The notes under the pieces: generated by a model
What the model saw: the letters and a program-made list of their open reading frames with translations, nothing else
The model's database searches: none
Told to the model about the DNA's origin: nothing
Translations under genes and position numbers: made by a program
Origin: REEB95 sp035934235
Lineage (GTDB): Bacteria; Pseudomonadota; Alphaproteobacteria; ATCC43930; CGMCC-115725
Length of the DNA stretch: 64,000 nt
Direction of reading: 5' to 3'
NCBI GenBank assembly: GCA_035934235.1
Contig: DASYYB010000030.1
Coordinates: 1-64,000 of the forward strand
Shown here: positions 44,964 to 53,326 of the stretch, piece by piece
Numbering within the stretch: the first letter of the stretch is position 1
Layout: each line of letters opens with the position of its first letter

Positions 44964-45575
44964 ATGGCGGACGGTGGGATTGCGACGGGTTCGTCCGGCG
45001 GCCGCTTGCAGCAGCGTATCCTGCAAGTTGCTGGCCGGCGGTACTCGTTGCGGCTTGAAACCTGTTATTGGGAGACGTTGACGGCGATCGCGGGCCGCCG
45101 GCGCCAGCGGCTCAATCGGCTCGTCGCCGAAATCGCGGCGCTTGTCGAGGATGCAAACCTGGCGGCGCGGTTGCGGGTTTTCTGCCTCGAAGAATCGCGC
45201 CAAGCGACACGGACGCGCGAATTCGCGGTCGAACGCACCAGCGTCCTCGGCTTGATCGAAAGCGCGCCGATCCCGGCGCTTGCCGTCGACGCAAACGGAC
45301 GAATCATCGCGGTCAACGCGCCGTTTTCGACTTGGCTGGGCACGCCGACCGAACCGCTGACGGGCACGCCGCTGCTCCGTCACTTCCGGTTCCATTGCCG
45401 GGCGGGCCGCACTGCCGAGGCGTTGTGGAAGGAACTGGGCGGCAGCTGGGCGACGGCTGAAAGCGCGCGGATGATCCACATCGCGCCGGGTCGCGTGCTG
45501 GCGGCAAACGCACGGCTCGTGCCGGTGATCGTGACGCGCGGACGACCGCTGTGCGTCGTCTGGGTTACGAAATAG
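44964..45575 (+). CDS. Ribbon-helix-helix / PAS fusion protein
   Basis: A 203-aa cytoplasmic protein. Residues about 24-78 (RRYSLRLETCYWETLTAIA...LAARLRVFCLEESR) fit the RHH_4-type ribbon-helix-helix DNA-binding domain of alphaproteobacteria. Residues about 93-200 form a PAS-like domain starting LGLIESAPIPALAVDANGRI. The fusion suggests a one-component sensor-regulator. It is set between the secretion genes and the LapG-like protease gene, so regulation of this cluster is a reasonable idea. The ribosome site is poor. Confidence 0.7.
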   Translation: MADGGIATGSSGGRLQQRILQVAGRRYSLRLETCYWETLTAIAGRRRQRLNRLVAEIAALVEDANLAARLRVFCLEESRQATRTREFAVERTSVLGLIESAPIPALAVDANGRIIAVNAPFSTWLGTPTEPLTGTPLLRHFRFHCRAGRTAEALWKELGGSWATAESARMIHIAPGRVLAANARLVPVIVTRGRPLCVVWVTK

Positions 45576-45681
45576 CGGCGCAAATTTTAATCGTCTGCTG
45601 AACGACAACGCGCGCGGCTTAGCATTGCGTTAAGCCCGTCGTCTCTAGCGTCGGCCTTGGATCCACGAACCAAGGTGCGAC

Positions 45682-46422
45682 ATGCGCGGACGCGCGACGG
45701 CAATCGGAATGGTGCTCAGCGCCTTGCTGAGCATCGGGCTGCCGGTTGCTGTTCCGGGGCAAGAGGTCGCGTCGCTGTCACCGCCGGCGCCGCAGCAATC
45801 CGCGCCGGCAATCCCGATGTTCGGTACGCACCAAATCCATTATTCCGGATTGGCGCCGTTCGCGCGTTGGGCCACGCTGCTGACGCGCTGGCGGAACGAA
45901 CAGGACGCCGCCGCCGAGTCCTGTCTTTCGGCGCACGACAACGCGCCGCCGTGTCCGCCGCGCGAATGGATCGAACTGATTGCGCGGTTTCGCGGTCAAC
46001 CGCTGCGTGCGCAACTTGAAGGCGTCAACGCGGCGATCAACGCGCACCCTTATGTCTCGGCGCTCGACAATTGGGGCGATCCGGCGCGCTGGGAAACGCC
46101 GTTCGAATTCATGCGCCGCAATGGCCAGTGCCAGGACTACGCGATCACCAAATTTTTGCTGCTGCGCGCGCTCGGCGTTCCTGACGATACGATGCGCCTC
46201 GTCGTTCTTCGCGACGTTCGCCGCCAGGTCGACCATGCCGTGCTGGTCGTCACGGTCGCCGGGCAGAGCTTGATGCTGGACAATCTGGCGCCGCACGTCG
46301 TCTCGGCGGCGGCCAATCCGAATTACCGGGCGTACTATTCGATCAACGAAGCCGGGTGGTGGTTGCACCTGCCCAATCCGTTGACGCCGCAGACCCTCAG
46401 CCGGCAGGTAGCCAGCCGATAG
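45682..46422 (+). CDS. LapG-like periplasmic transglutaminase-fold cysteine protease (BTLCP)
   Basis: A 246-aa protein with a signal peptide (hydrophobic core 8-24). The catalytic triad is complete: Cys150 in NGQCQDYAI, His185 in VDHAVLVV, Asp200 in LMLDNLAP, with LapG-like spacing. LapG cleaves the N-terminus of the giant adhesin LapA to release it from the surface, under control of the c-di-GMP receptor LapD. The type I exporter genes lie 2-7 kb upstream. The residues flanking Cys150 are Gln on both sides, whereas Pseudomonas LapG has acidic Ca2+ ligands there. No lapD-like GGDEF/EAL gene is in the window. Confidence 0.85.
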   Translation: MRGRATAIGMVLSALLSIGLPVAVPGQEVASLSPPAPQQSAPAIPMFGTHQIHYSGLAPFARWATLLTRWRNEQDAAAESCLSAHDNAPPCPPREWIELIARFRGQPLRAQLEGVNAAINAHPYVSALDNWGDPARWETPFEFMRRNGQCQDYAITKFLLLRALGVPDDTMRLVVLRDVRRQVDHAVLVVTVAGQSLMLDNLAPHVVSAAANPNYRAYYSINEAGWWLHLPNPLTPQTLSRQVASR

Positions 46423-46746
46423 CATGGCGCCAGGGTTGGCGTATGAAATGCACTTTACGGTTGTAAAAAGGGCTGACAGCAAGGGCTAAAAACCGGCCCA
46501 GCAGGCCGAATTGGCTTGCTTGTTTGGCCGCAAATCCGGTACGGTTTTTGCGGTGAATGGCGACGGGTCTGGAACCACGATCCGGTCGCGTCAAGCCGGC
46601 GCAGACCGGCGGACAGGGACGGCAAGCGCCGAAAGCCTCCATTCTCCGAGTTTGGCGCCTGATCGAAGGCGCCAGCGCGTATTGGTGCAAGCTCCGAGAC
46701 AGGAGCGGCGCCGTCGGGTGTATCCAGTTGGTCTAATGGGGGGCCA
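46423..46746 (+). other. Non-coding region between the LapG-like and M23 peptidase genes
   Basis: A gap of 324 bp. AAAAACCG (46488-46495) pairs with CGGTTTTT (46542-46549), enclosing a hairpin CGGCC-CAGCA-GGCCG (46494-46508). The right arm ends in a short T-run, so a terminator of the LapG-like gene or a structured leader of the peptidase gene is possible. No ORF with convincing start and codon use is seen. Confidence 0.4.
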
Positions 46747-48183
46747 TTGGTCGGCGGTTTGCGTGATCTAGGGGGACGCCTGTTTCCCGAGCGCCAGCTT
46801 TTGGTGCGCTCGACGGAGCGCGTCCGTTCTGTACTGTTGCCAGGTTGGTTGCAGGCGATGATCGTGGTCGCCTGTATCGGCACCCTTGGCGGCGCGAGCT
46901 ATTTAACGGTCGGCTATTTTTCGCTACATCGCGAGGCCGATCACGCCGGTGCCGCTGCGTCCAATATGCCGGCGACGGCGGCAACGACCGTGCAGCCTCA
47001 GGCCAATTCCGAGGCGCAGGCGGTTGCGGCGCTCAATCAGCAGCTCGCCGCCATCAACGGGCAATATGCCGAACTCAAGCAACACTATGACGCGATCGTC
47101 GCGAGCCAGGCGACGAATGCGACCAGCCCGACGCAGCAGGATCTGCAACAGAAGCTTGCCGCGGCGCAGCAGCAATTGTCGGACAACAGCGGTAGCGTCG
47201 CGCAGCTGAAGAAATCGGTCGATGAATTACACGCCGAACTGAAACGGTCCGAGCAGGCCCGCACCGTCGAGGCGACGCACACGCGGCAGCTCGAAGACGC
47301 GATGCAGACGCTGACGGCGCGCACCAACCTCCTGAAGGCCATCGCCGACAGCAAGGACGAGCAGCTCGCACGGCTGCGGGCGCAGCTTGCCAAGCCGGCC
47401 GAACAGGTCGGTGCCGTCCCGCCGACGGGCGCGTCGACGCCGAAACCCGACAACGATTCGCTGGTAACCGAACCGGGCAAGCATAGCGCGCTCGCTCCGG
47501 ACACAATCGGCGAAGGCGCCGCGCTGAGTGCGCCGGCGCAACCGGTTGCGCAGCTCGAGAATCAGGGAGCTGCGCCTCACGCGACGAGCCGGCTCGAGCA
47601 GGTTCTGGCCTCGACCGGCGTCGATCTCGACAAGATTATCGGTCACATCAGTCAGCAACCCGAGGCCGCCATGGGCGGCCCGTTCGTTTCGCTCGACAGC
47701 ATGCGCAGCAGCGCGGCCGAACAGCAGCGGGTCGCCGCTCTGCTGAAGGTTGCCAAGATTTTGCCGTTACGTGCGCCGCTTGACATGCACTACGGAATTG
47801 GCAGCCCGTTCGGTGCGCGGCGCGATCCGTTCAACGGACGCGAGGAATTCCACACCGGCATCGACCTCGACGCGCCCTATCGTACGCTGGTCTATAGCAC
47901 CGCGCCGGGCGTCGTCATCTTCACCGGCTGGAAAGAAGGTTACGGCCGCACGGTCGAAATCGACCACGGTCACGGTATTGTAACGCTCTATGCCCATCTT
48001 CATCGAATTCTGGTGGCGATGGGTGAGCGCGTGCCGGCGCACGTGAAGATCGCCCAGTTGGGCAGTACCGGCCGCAGCACCGGCCCCCATCTCCATTACG
48101 AAATCCGCCTCGACGGCAGACCGGTCAATCCCGAGAAGTTCCTGGAGGCTGGCAAAAATGTGGTTCAAGCGAGCGCACACTAG
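46747..48183 (+). CDS. Membrane-anchored M23 (LytM-type) peptidoglycan endopeptidase, LmdC-like
   Basis: A 478-aa bitopic protein: short cytoplasmic N-terminus, one membrane helix (about 33-55), a periplasmic coiled coil (about 90-220), a Pro-rich linker and a C-terminal M23 domain (about 350-470). Zinc ligands are in HTGIDLD and HLHYEI. It presumably cuts peptide crosslinks in peptidoglycan. Its 3' end overlaps the bactofilin gene by 26 bp. This pairing is known from stalk and bud morphogenesis in alphaproteobacteria (LmdC-BacA). The TTG start with GGGGGG upstream is the best available, but uncertain. Confidence 0.88.
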   Translation: MVGGLRDLGGRLFPERQLLVRSTERVRSVLLPGWLQAMIVVACIGTLGGASYLTVGYFSLHREADHAGAAASNMPATAATTVQPQANSEAQAVAALNQQLAAINGQYAELKQHYDAIVASQATNATSPTQQDLQQKLAAAQQQLSDNSGSVAQLKKSVDELHAELKRSEQARTVEATHTRQLEDAMQTLTARTNLLKAIADSKDEQLARLRAQLAKPAEQVGAVPPTGASTPKPDNDSLVTEPGKHSALAPDTIGEGAALSAPAQPVAQLENQGAAPHATSRLEQVLASTGVDLDKIIGHISQQPEAAMGGPFVSLDSMRSSAAEQQRVAALLKVAKILPLRAPLDMHYGIGSPFGARRDPFNGREEFHTGIDLDAPYRTLVYSTAPGVVIFTGWKEGYGRTVEIDHGHGIVTLYAHLHRILVAMGERVPAHVKIAQLGSTGRSTGPHLHYEIRLDGRPVNPEKFLEAGKNVVQASAH

Positions 48184-48637
48184 TCCGGCCAGCCATGCTT
48201 TCGTCGGGAGCGAGAATCGGCGTTCGGTGCCGTCGATCCTCAGCGCCGGGCTCAAGCTCGAAGGCGACATTGTGAGCGACGGCGAGGTCCACATTCTCGG
48301 CCATCATTCGGGCAATATCGTCGCGCGCCGCGTCACTATCGGCGAAGGCGGCACGGTTACCGGCACCGTCGAAGCCGAGAACGTCGTCATCAACGGCACA
48401 CTGTCGGGCCGCGTATCTGCGACCGGGATCGTGCTCGGGCGCGCGGCCTCCGTCACCGCGGACATCGTCTACGTCCAGATGCGGGTCGAGCCGGGCGCCT
48501 CTTACGAAGGCTATAGCCGGCGCGTCGAGGCTATCGACACCTTCGCCGCGGAGCAGATGCAGCTATCGCCGCCGCTGCGCCAGCAGATCGAGCGCCTGCG
48601 CGCGCCGCACGCCGAAGTGGCCGGCAACGCCGACTAG
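48158..48637 (+). CDS. Bactofilin (BacA-type polymer-forming cytoskeletal protein)
   Basis: A 159-aa protein whose core (about 25-130) consists of short Gly/Val beta-helix repeats (SDGEVHILGHHSGNIVA, EGGTVTGTVEAENVVING). It forms filaments at the membrane that localise peptidoglycan enzymes; here the M23 protein encoded just upstream, overlapping by 26 bp, is the likely client. No transmembrane segment. The C-terminal tail is helical and charged. It converges on the dehydratase gene with the stops adjacent. Confidence 0.93.
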   Translation: MWFKRAHTSPASHAFVGSENRRSVPSILSAGLKLEGDIVSDGEVHILGHHSGNIVARRVTIGEGGTVTGTVEAENVVINGTLSGRVSATGIVLGRAASVTADIVYVQMRVEPGASYEGYSRRVEAIDTFAAEQMQLSPPLRQQIERLRAPHAEVAGNAD

Positions 48638-49636
48638 CTAGTTGGCGCCGTGGTCGAGGGCGCTTTCGAACATTTCCCGATCGACGTTGCCGCCCGACGC
48701 GACGACTGCGATGCATTTGGCGTCGTCGAGTTTGTCGGCCAGAACCGCGGCTAGCGCCGCGGCGCCGCCGGGTTCCAGCACCAGCTTGAGGTCGGCGAAT
48801 GCGACGGCCATGGCACGGCGGATGTCGTCGTCGCTAACCGTCAGGCTGCCGGCGAGATGGCGCTGCGCGATCGCGAACGGCAATACGCCAGGCATCGGTG
48901 CCAACAGGCAGTCGCAGATCGACGGTGCCGCCGAGCCGTTGGCAACCCGTTGTCCGGCAGCGAGCGACCGCCGCATATCGTCGAATCCGGCGGGCTCTGC
49001 GGCGTAAACGCGGATCGCCGGCCGCGCGCCGGCGAGGGCCAGTGCGATCCCACCGACCAAGCCGCCGCCGCTACACGGCGCGACGATGACGTCGGGCGTG
49101 CAGCCGAGCTCCGCAGCCTGGCGCGCAATCTCGAGCCCGACGGTGGCCTGGCCGGCAATGACGCGCGGATCGTCGAATGGCGGAATCAGCGCCGCCTGCT
49201 GTTCGCGGGCGATGCGCTCGGCGATCGCCTCGCGGCTTTCGCGGTGGCGGTCGTAGGCCACCACGGTCGCGCCGTAGGCACGCGTGTTCGCCGTCTTGAT
49301 CGCCGGCGCGTCGGCCGGCATGACGATGGTTGCTGGAATCCCGAGTTGTTGAGCCGCCGCCGCCACGCCTTGGGCGTGGTTGCCCGACGAGAAGGCGACG
49401 ACGCCGTGGTTACGCGCGGCCGCGTCGAGTGACAGCAGCGTGTTGAGCGCGCCGCGAAACTTGAACGAACCAGTGCGCTGCAAGTTCTCGGCCTTGACCA
49501 GAACGCGCCGACCAACCCGCGCATCCAGCATCGGCGATGCAAGCAAGGGTGTTACGACGATTTGGCCGCGCAGGCGCTGCGCGGCGGCTTCGATTGCCGC
49601 GCGGTCCGGCATCGGCATTGCCACATCGTCGGCCAC
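48638..49636 (-). CDS. Threonine ammonia-lyase-like PLP enzyme (threonine dehydratase/serine racemase family)
   Basis: A 332-aa fold type II PLP protein without the ACT regulatory domain, thus the catabolic or short type. The cofactor Lys is in RTGSFKFRGA; the phosphate loop is SGGGLVGG. It may deaminate threonine/serine or racemise serine or hydroxyaspartate; the sequence does not decide. GTG 49636 is preferred, having GGGGA 7 nt upstream; ATG 49618 is the alternative. The frame is open to 50194, but the upstream part is a shadow of the next gene. It follows the dehalogenase gene directly. Confidence 0.85.
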   Translation of the reverse strand: MADDVAMPMPDRAAIEAAAQRLRGQIVVTPLLASPMLDARVGRRVLVKAENLQRTGSFKFRGALNTLLSLDAAARNHGVVAFSSGNHAQGVAAAAQQLGIPATIVMPADAPAIKTANTRAYGATVVAYDRHRESREAIAERIAREQQAALIPPFDDPRVIAGQATVGLEIARQAAELGCTPDVIVAPCSGGGLVGGIALALAGARPAIRVYAAEPAGFDDMRRSLAAGQRVANGSAAPSICDCLLAPMPGVLPFAIAQRHLAGSLTVSDDDIRRAMAVAFADLKLVLEPGGAAALAAVLADKLDDAKCIAVVASGGNVDREMFESALDHGAN

Positions 49637-49638
49637 GG

Positions 49639-50325
49639 CTAAATCCCCAGTAGCGCGGGTAGTTCGTCGAGCCGAGTGATCTGGGCGACCGGCTTGGCCG
49701 GCAGCCGCTCGGTCTTCGCGCCCGCGCGATTGACCCAGATGGCCTTGAAACCGAAGGCGCTCGCGCCGGCGACGTCCCAGCCATTCGATGAGACGAAGCC
49801 GATATGGTCCGGCTTGATGCCGAGCCGGTCGACCGCGAGCTGGTACACGCGAGGATGCGGCTTGTAGACCCCGACCTCTTCGACCGAAAGAACGGGATCG
49901 ACCAGCGCGCCGAGACCGGCCGATTTGACGGCGGCGGCCAACATCTTGGGCGTGCCGTTGGACAGGATCGCCGCCGGCCGTTTTGCTCGGCGCAAAGCCG
50001 CGAGCGCGACCGCCGCATCGGGATAGGCCGACAGCTCGAGGTATAGATCCATCAGACGTTTCTTGAGCGCGGCATCGGCGATCCCCAACGCATCCATCGC
50101 GAAATCGAGCGCGTCGCCCGTGACCTGCCAGAAATCCGCATGTCGGCCCATCAGGCTGCGCAGCCACGTATAATGCAGTTGCGACGTTCGCCACTGCGCG
50201 GCGAGCGCGTCGGCCTTGCCGCCGAGGACGTCGGCGCAGCGCTTGGCGGCCGAGCTGACATCGAACAGCGTGCCGTAGGCGTCGAAGACGCAGGCGTCGA
50301 TGGCGTTGAGTTCGGCGTGGGTCAT
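49639..50325 (-). CDS. Haloacid dehalogenase type II (L-2-haloacid dehalogenase-like)
   Basis: A 228-aa HAD-superfamily hydrolase. Nucleophile Asp15 is in VFDAYGTLFD; also LSNGTPKML, KPHPRVYQL and SSNGWDVAGA, all typical of the type II haloacid dehalogenases (halide release from 2-haloacids). Many family members act on other substrates. It sits between the transglycosylase and dehydratase genes in one unidirectional run, with its ATG 1 bp after the upstream stop. Confidence 0.88.
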   Translation of the reverse strand: MTHAELNAIDACVFDAYGTLFDVSSAAKRCADVLGGKADALAAQWRTSQLHYTWLRSLMGRHADFWQVTGDALDFAMDALGIADAALKKRLMDLYLELSAYPDAAVALAALRRAKRPAAILSNGTPKMLAAAVKSAGLGALVDPVLSVEEVGVYKPHPRVYQLAVDRLGIKPDHIGFVSSNGWDVAGASAFGFKAIWVNRAGAKTERLPAKPVAQITRLDELPALLGI

Positions 50326-50326
50326 C

Positions 50327-52294
50327 TCAGCGCTTCAGGTCGCTGGCGAGCGTGAACGTGGTGCCGGTTTGGCCGAGGCGCATGCGATAAATCTGTAAGT
50401 TCTCCAGGACGCGCTGAACGTAATTGCGCGTTTCGGAATAGGGGATGGATTCGATCCAGTCGATCACATTCACCCCGTCCGCTCGCGGATCGCCGTAGAG
50501 GCTCATCCACTCCTTCACGTGCGACGGCCCGGCGTTATAGGCGGCGATCGCCAACACGTACGAGCCCGAGAATTGCGACAACAACTGATCGAGATAGGCG
50601 CGGCCGAGCGTGACGTTGTAGCCCCGGTCCGTCGTCAGTCGCTTTTGCGAGAAACGCAGATGCAACGCCTTAGCGATGAGGCTGGCGGTATGCGGCATCA
50701 GCTGCATCAAGCCGCGGGCGCCGACGCGGCTGACCGCTTCGTGCGCGAACGCGCTCTCCTGTCGGGTCATGGCCAATAGCAGCGGCGTCTCGACGTTGCC
50801 CCCCTTCGGCAGGGGCGGGATGGGATAGCCCTCGGCAATCAGGTTGACGCCGGCGTAACTCGCGCGCTTCGCCGCTTCGACTTCGAGATCGGGACGGTCA
50901 ATCTCATGCGCCAGGCGCGCCATCAGCATGTATTGGTTGGCGGTCGTCGCGCGTCCAAGCAGGTGGCGGAAAAACGGCGTCACGACCTCGTCGGCGCCGG
51001 CCGCGCCGAGATCGCGCGTAAGCCTTACCAGCTCCTGCCGGTTGAACGCGTTGGTTTCTGCCACGGATGGCTGCGGCTCGCGGCCGGCTTTGACGGGTGC
51101 GATGCCCGGCGCCGACGCCGCCAGCTGGCCGTAATAGGTCGTGAACCGCTCGGCGGCGGTGTCGAACCACGCGGCCGCCAGCTGATGGTAATTCATCGCA
51201 TCGGCGGCGCGACCCGCCCAATAGGCGCCGCGGGCGATGGTGATCGGCAGCGTTCCGGCGTTGTAGAGCTTGACGAAATGGGCGTAGGCGACGTCGGGTT
51301 GGTGAAGGAAGCGCAGCGCGATCCATCCGGACAGGAATTCGAGGTCGGCGAAATTCTGGCCGCTTGACGCCTGTTGCTGTTCGGCGACGCGAAACGCAAG
51401 ATCCGGCCGTCCGATGGCGAGCGCGCGGCGTGCCATGATCTGGCGTTCGTTCGCCCATTGCGTCGCATGCGCCTGATCCGGCGGCGCGACGATCAGAAGG
51501 TCGAGCGCGCCTTCGTCGAGGTTCTTGGTCCGGCGCCAGCGAATGCGGTCGTACAACAAGCCGGTGTCGTCGCGGTATTCCGGCGGCACGGTGTCGACCA
51601 GGCTGTCGGCGTTGCCCGCAAACGTCATCAGCGCGATGCGCGTCTCGGCCACGGCGCGCGTATTTGACGGCACCAGCGGCAGCATGTGCTGCGCTGCCGC
51701 AACCTGACCGCTCCACAGCAGGCGATCAAGCCGCTGCTCGTGATCTTCGGCGCGCAGGTAATCATGGTACCGCTGGTACATCGACCGCTCGTCGAAGGCC
51801 GAGACGTCGCTGTTGATCCACACGGTCCGGATGCGCGCTTGCGCCTCGTCGGCGCGTCCCGCCGCAATCCAGATGTCGGCCTGCCGCAATTTGCCGGCGA
51901 CGGTGACCGGCGGATGGGTGGTGAACCAGGCGTCGAGCGTACCATCGGGCACGCCGTTCATCGCCTCCTCGGCGGCGTCTTCGAGCGCCGTTTGTCCGGG
52001 CCAATCCGCGTGCGTGGCGATGAAGTGCGTGATCTCGCCGAAGCTGGCGCCGTTGGCGCCGCGAATGATCGCCAGCCAATGCAGCGCCTCGCGCGGCAAC
52101 GGATCGTGCGCCACCGCTGCCTCACGCGCGGCGCCCTTCCAGTTGTTCTTTTGTGCGTCCGCAAACGCGGCGTGGTACGCGCGGCGGTCGTTGGTCGAGA
52201 GGGTCTGGGCATATGCAACGCTCATGCCCAGCAACACGCTGGCCGTGATAACGGTCAGACAGACGCCCAACCGCTGCTTCGCAACGAAATCCAA
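50327..52294 (-). CDS. slt: Soluble lytic murein transglycosylase
   Basis: A 655-aa periplasmic enzyme with a signal peptide (cleavage near VAYAQ). A long alpha-superhelical U/L domain precedes the C-terminal lysozyme-like catalytic domain. The general acid is Glu513 in TRQESAFAHEAVS, followed by ARGLMQLMP and AAYNAGPSHV. It cleaves glycan strands to 1,6-anhydro-muropeptides, whose sugar is recycled by AnmK (11.7 kb). It is divergent from dapA with a 149-bp intergenic region. Confidence 0.94.
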   Translation of the reverse strand: MDFVAKQRLGVCLTVITASVLLGMSVAYAQTLSTNDRRAYHAAFADAQKNNWKGAAREAAVAHDPLPREALHWLAIIRGANGASFGEITHFIATHADWPGQTALEDAAEEAMNGVPDGTLDAWFTTHPPVTVAGKLRQADIWIAAGRADEAQARIRTVWINSDVSAFDERSMYQRYHDYLRAEDHEQRLDRLLWSGQVAAAQHMLPLVPSNTRAVAETRIALMTFAGNADSLVDTVPPEYRDDTGLLYDRIRWRRTKNLDEGALDLLIVAPPDQAHATQWANERQIMARRALAIGRPDLAFRVAEQQQASSGQNFADLEFLSGWIALRFLHQPDVAYAHFVKLYNAGTLPITIARGAYWAGRAADAMNYHQLAAAWFDTAAERFTTYYGQLAASAPGIAPVKAGREPQPSVAETNAFNRQELVRLTRDLGAAGADEVVTPFFRHLLGRATTANQYMLMARLAHEIDRPDLEVEAAKRASYAGVNLIAEGYPIPPLPKGGNVETPLLLAMTRQESAFAHEAVSRVGARGLMQLMPHTASLIAKALHLRFSQKRLTTDRGYNVTLGRAYLDQLLSQFSGSYVLAIAAYNAGPSHVKEWMSLYGDPRADGVNVIDWIESIPYSETRNYVQRVLENLQIYRMRLGQTGTTFTLASDLKR

Positions 52295-52443
52295 GTGGGT
52301 CTCCCCAGCCCGATATTAGCCGCCGGGGCGCCGGCTGTCAGGTCCGGACGCGCCGATGCCGCGCCGCGATTGCTCTTGGGCGCGTACGGGCGCTATTTTG
52401 GCTCATGATGCGGTTCCAACGGGCCGCGTCGCAGGAGGCTGGG

Positions 52444-53319
52444 ATGTTTAAGGGGTCGCTGGTTGCGCTGATCACGCCGTTCCGCGATGGGGCGGTCGAT
52501 GAAAAGGCGTTCCAGGGGTTCGTCGATTGGCAGATCACGCAAGGCACCCACGGTGTCGTTCCGTGCGGCACGACAGGCGAATCGCCGACGCTGTCGCATG
52601 CCGAACACAAGCGCGTGGTCGAGCTGTGCGTCGAAGCCGCGCGTGGCCGCGTGCCGGTCATCGCCGGTACGGGTTCGAACTCGACCGCCGAAGCGATCGA
52701 ATTGACCCAGCACGCCAAGCGGGCGGGGGTCGACGCGGCGTTGGTGGTGACGCCCTATTACAACAAGCCGACCCAGGAAGGCCTGTATCAACATTACAAG
52801 GCGATCAACGACGCCGTCGATCTGCCGTTGCTGATCTACAACATTCCCGGCCGTTGCGTCGTCGACATGAGCGTCGACACCATGGCGCGGCTCGCCAAGC
52901 TGCCGAACGTCGTCGGCGTCAAAGACGCGACGAACGATTTGGCGCGACCGCTCAAGACGCGCGCGACGTGCGGCGACGCGTTTTGCATGTTGTCGGGCGA
53001 GGATGCGACGGCCTTGTCGTATCGCGCCAACGGCGGCGACGGCTGCATCTCTGTTACCGCGAACATCGCGCCGCAGGCATGCGCCGAGATGCATGAGGCG
53101 TGGGAAAAGGGCGACACGGCCGGAGCGATGAAAACCAACATGCGGCTGGCCGCTTTGCACGATGCGCTGTTCGTCGAAACCAGCCCGGCGCCCGTCAAGT
53201 ATGCGGCCTCGTTGCTCGGCAAATCGTCGCCCGAGGTGCGGCTACCGCTGGTGTCGGCGTCGCCGGCCGCACAGGCCCGCGTCAAGGACGCGATGCGCTC
53301 GGCCGGGCTGTTGAACTGA
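52444..53319 (+). CDS. dapA: 4-hydroxy-tetrahydrodipicolinate synthase
   Basis: TIM-barrel aldolase that condenses pyruvate with aspartate semialdehyde on the way to lysine and diaminopimelate. Schiff-base Lys160 is in VGVKDAT and Tyr132 in IYNIPGR. 291 aa, normal. ATG 52444 has AGGAGG at good spacing; the frame is open 39 nt further upstream. smpB starts 7 bp after the stop, a common alphaproteobacterial pair. Confidence 0.97.
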   Translation: MFKGSLVALITPFRDGAVDEKAFQGFVDWQITQGTHGVVPCGTTGESPTLSHAEHKRVVELCVEAARGRVPVIAGTGSNSTAEAIELTQHAKRAGVDAALVVTPYYNKPTQEGLYQHYKAINDAVDLPLLIYNIPGRCVVDMSVDTMARLAKLPNVVGVKDATNDLARPLKTRATCGDAFCMLSGEDATALSYRANGGDGCISVTANIAPQACAEMHEAWEKGDTAGAMKTNMRLAALHDALFVETSPAPVKYAASLLGKSSPEVRLPLVSASPAAQARVKDAMRSAGLLN

Positions 53320-53326
53320 TCCGTCG

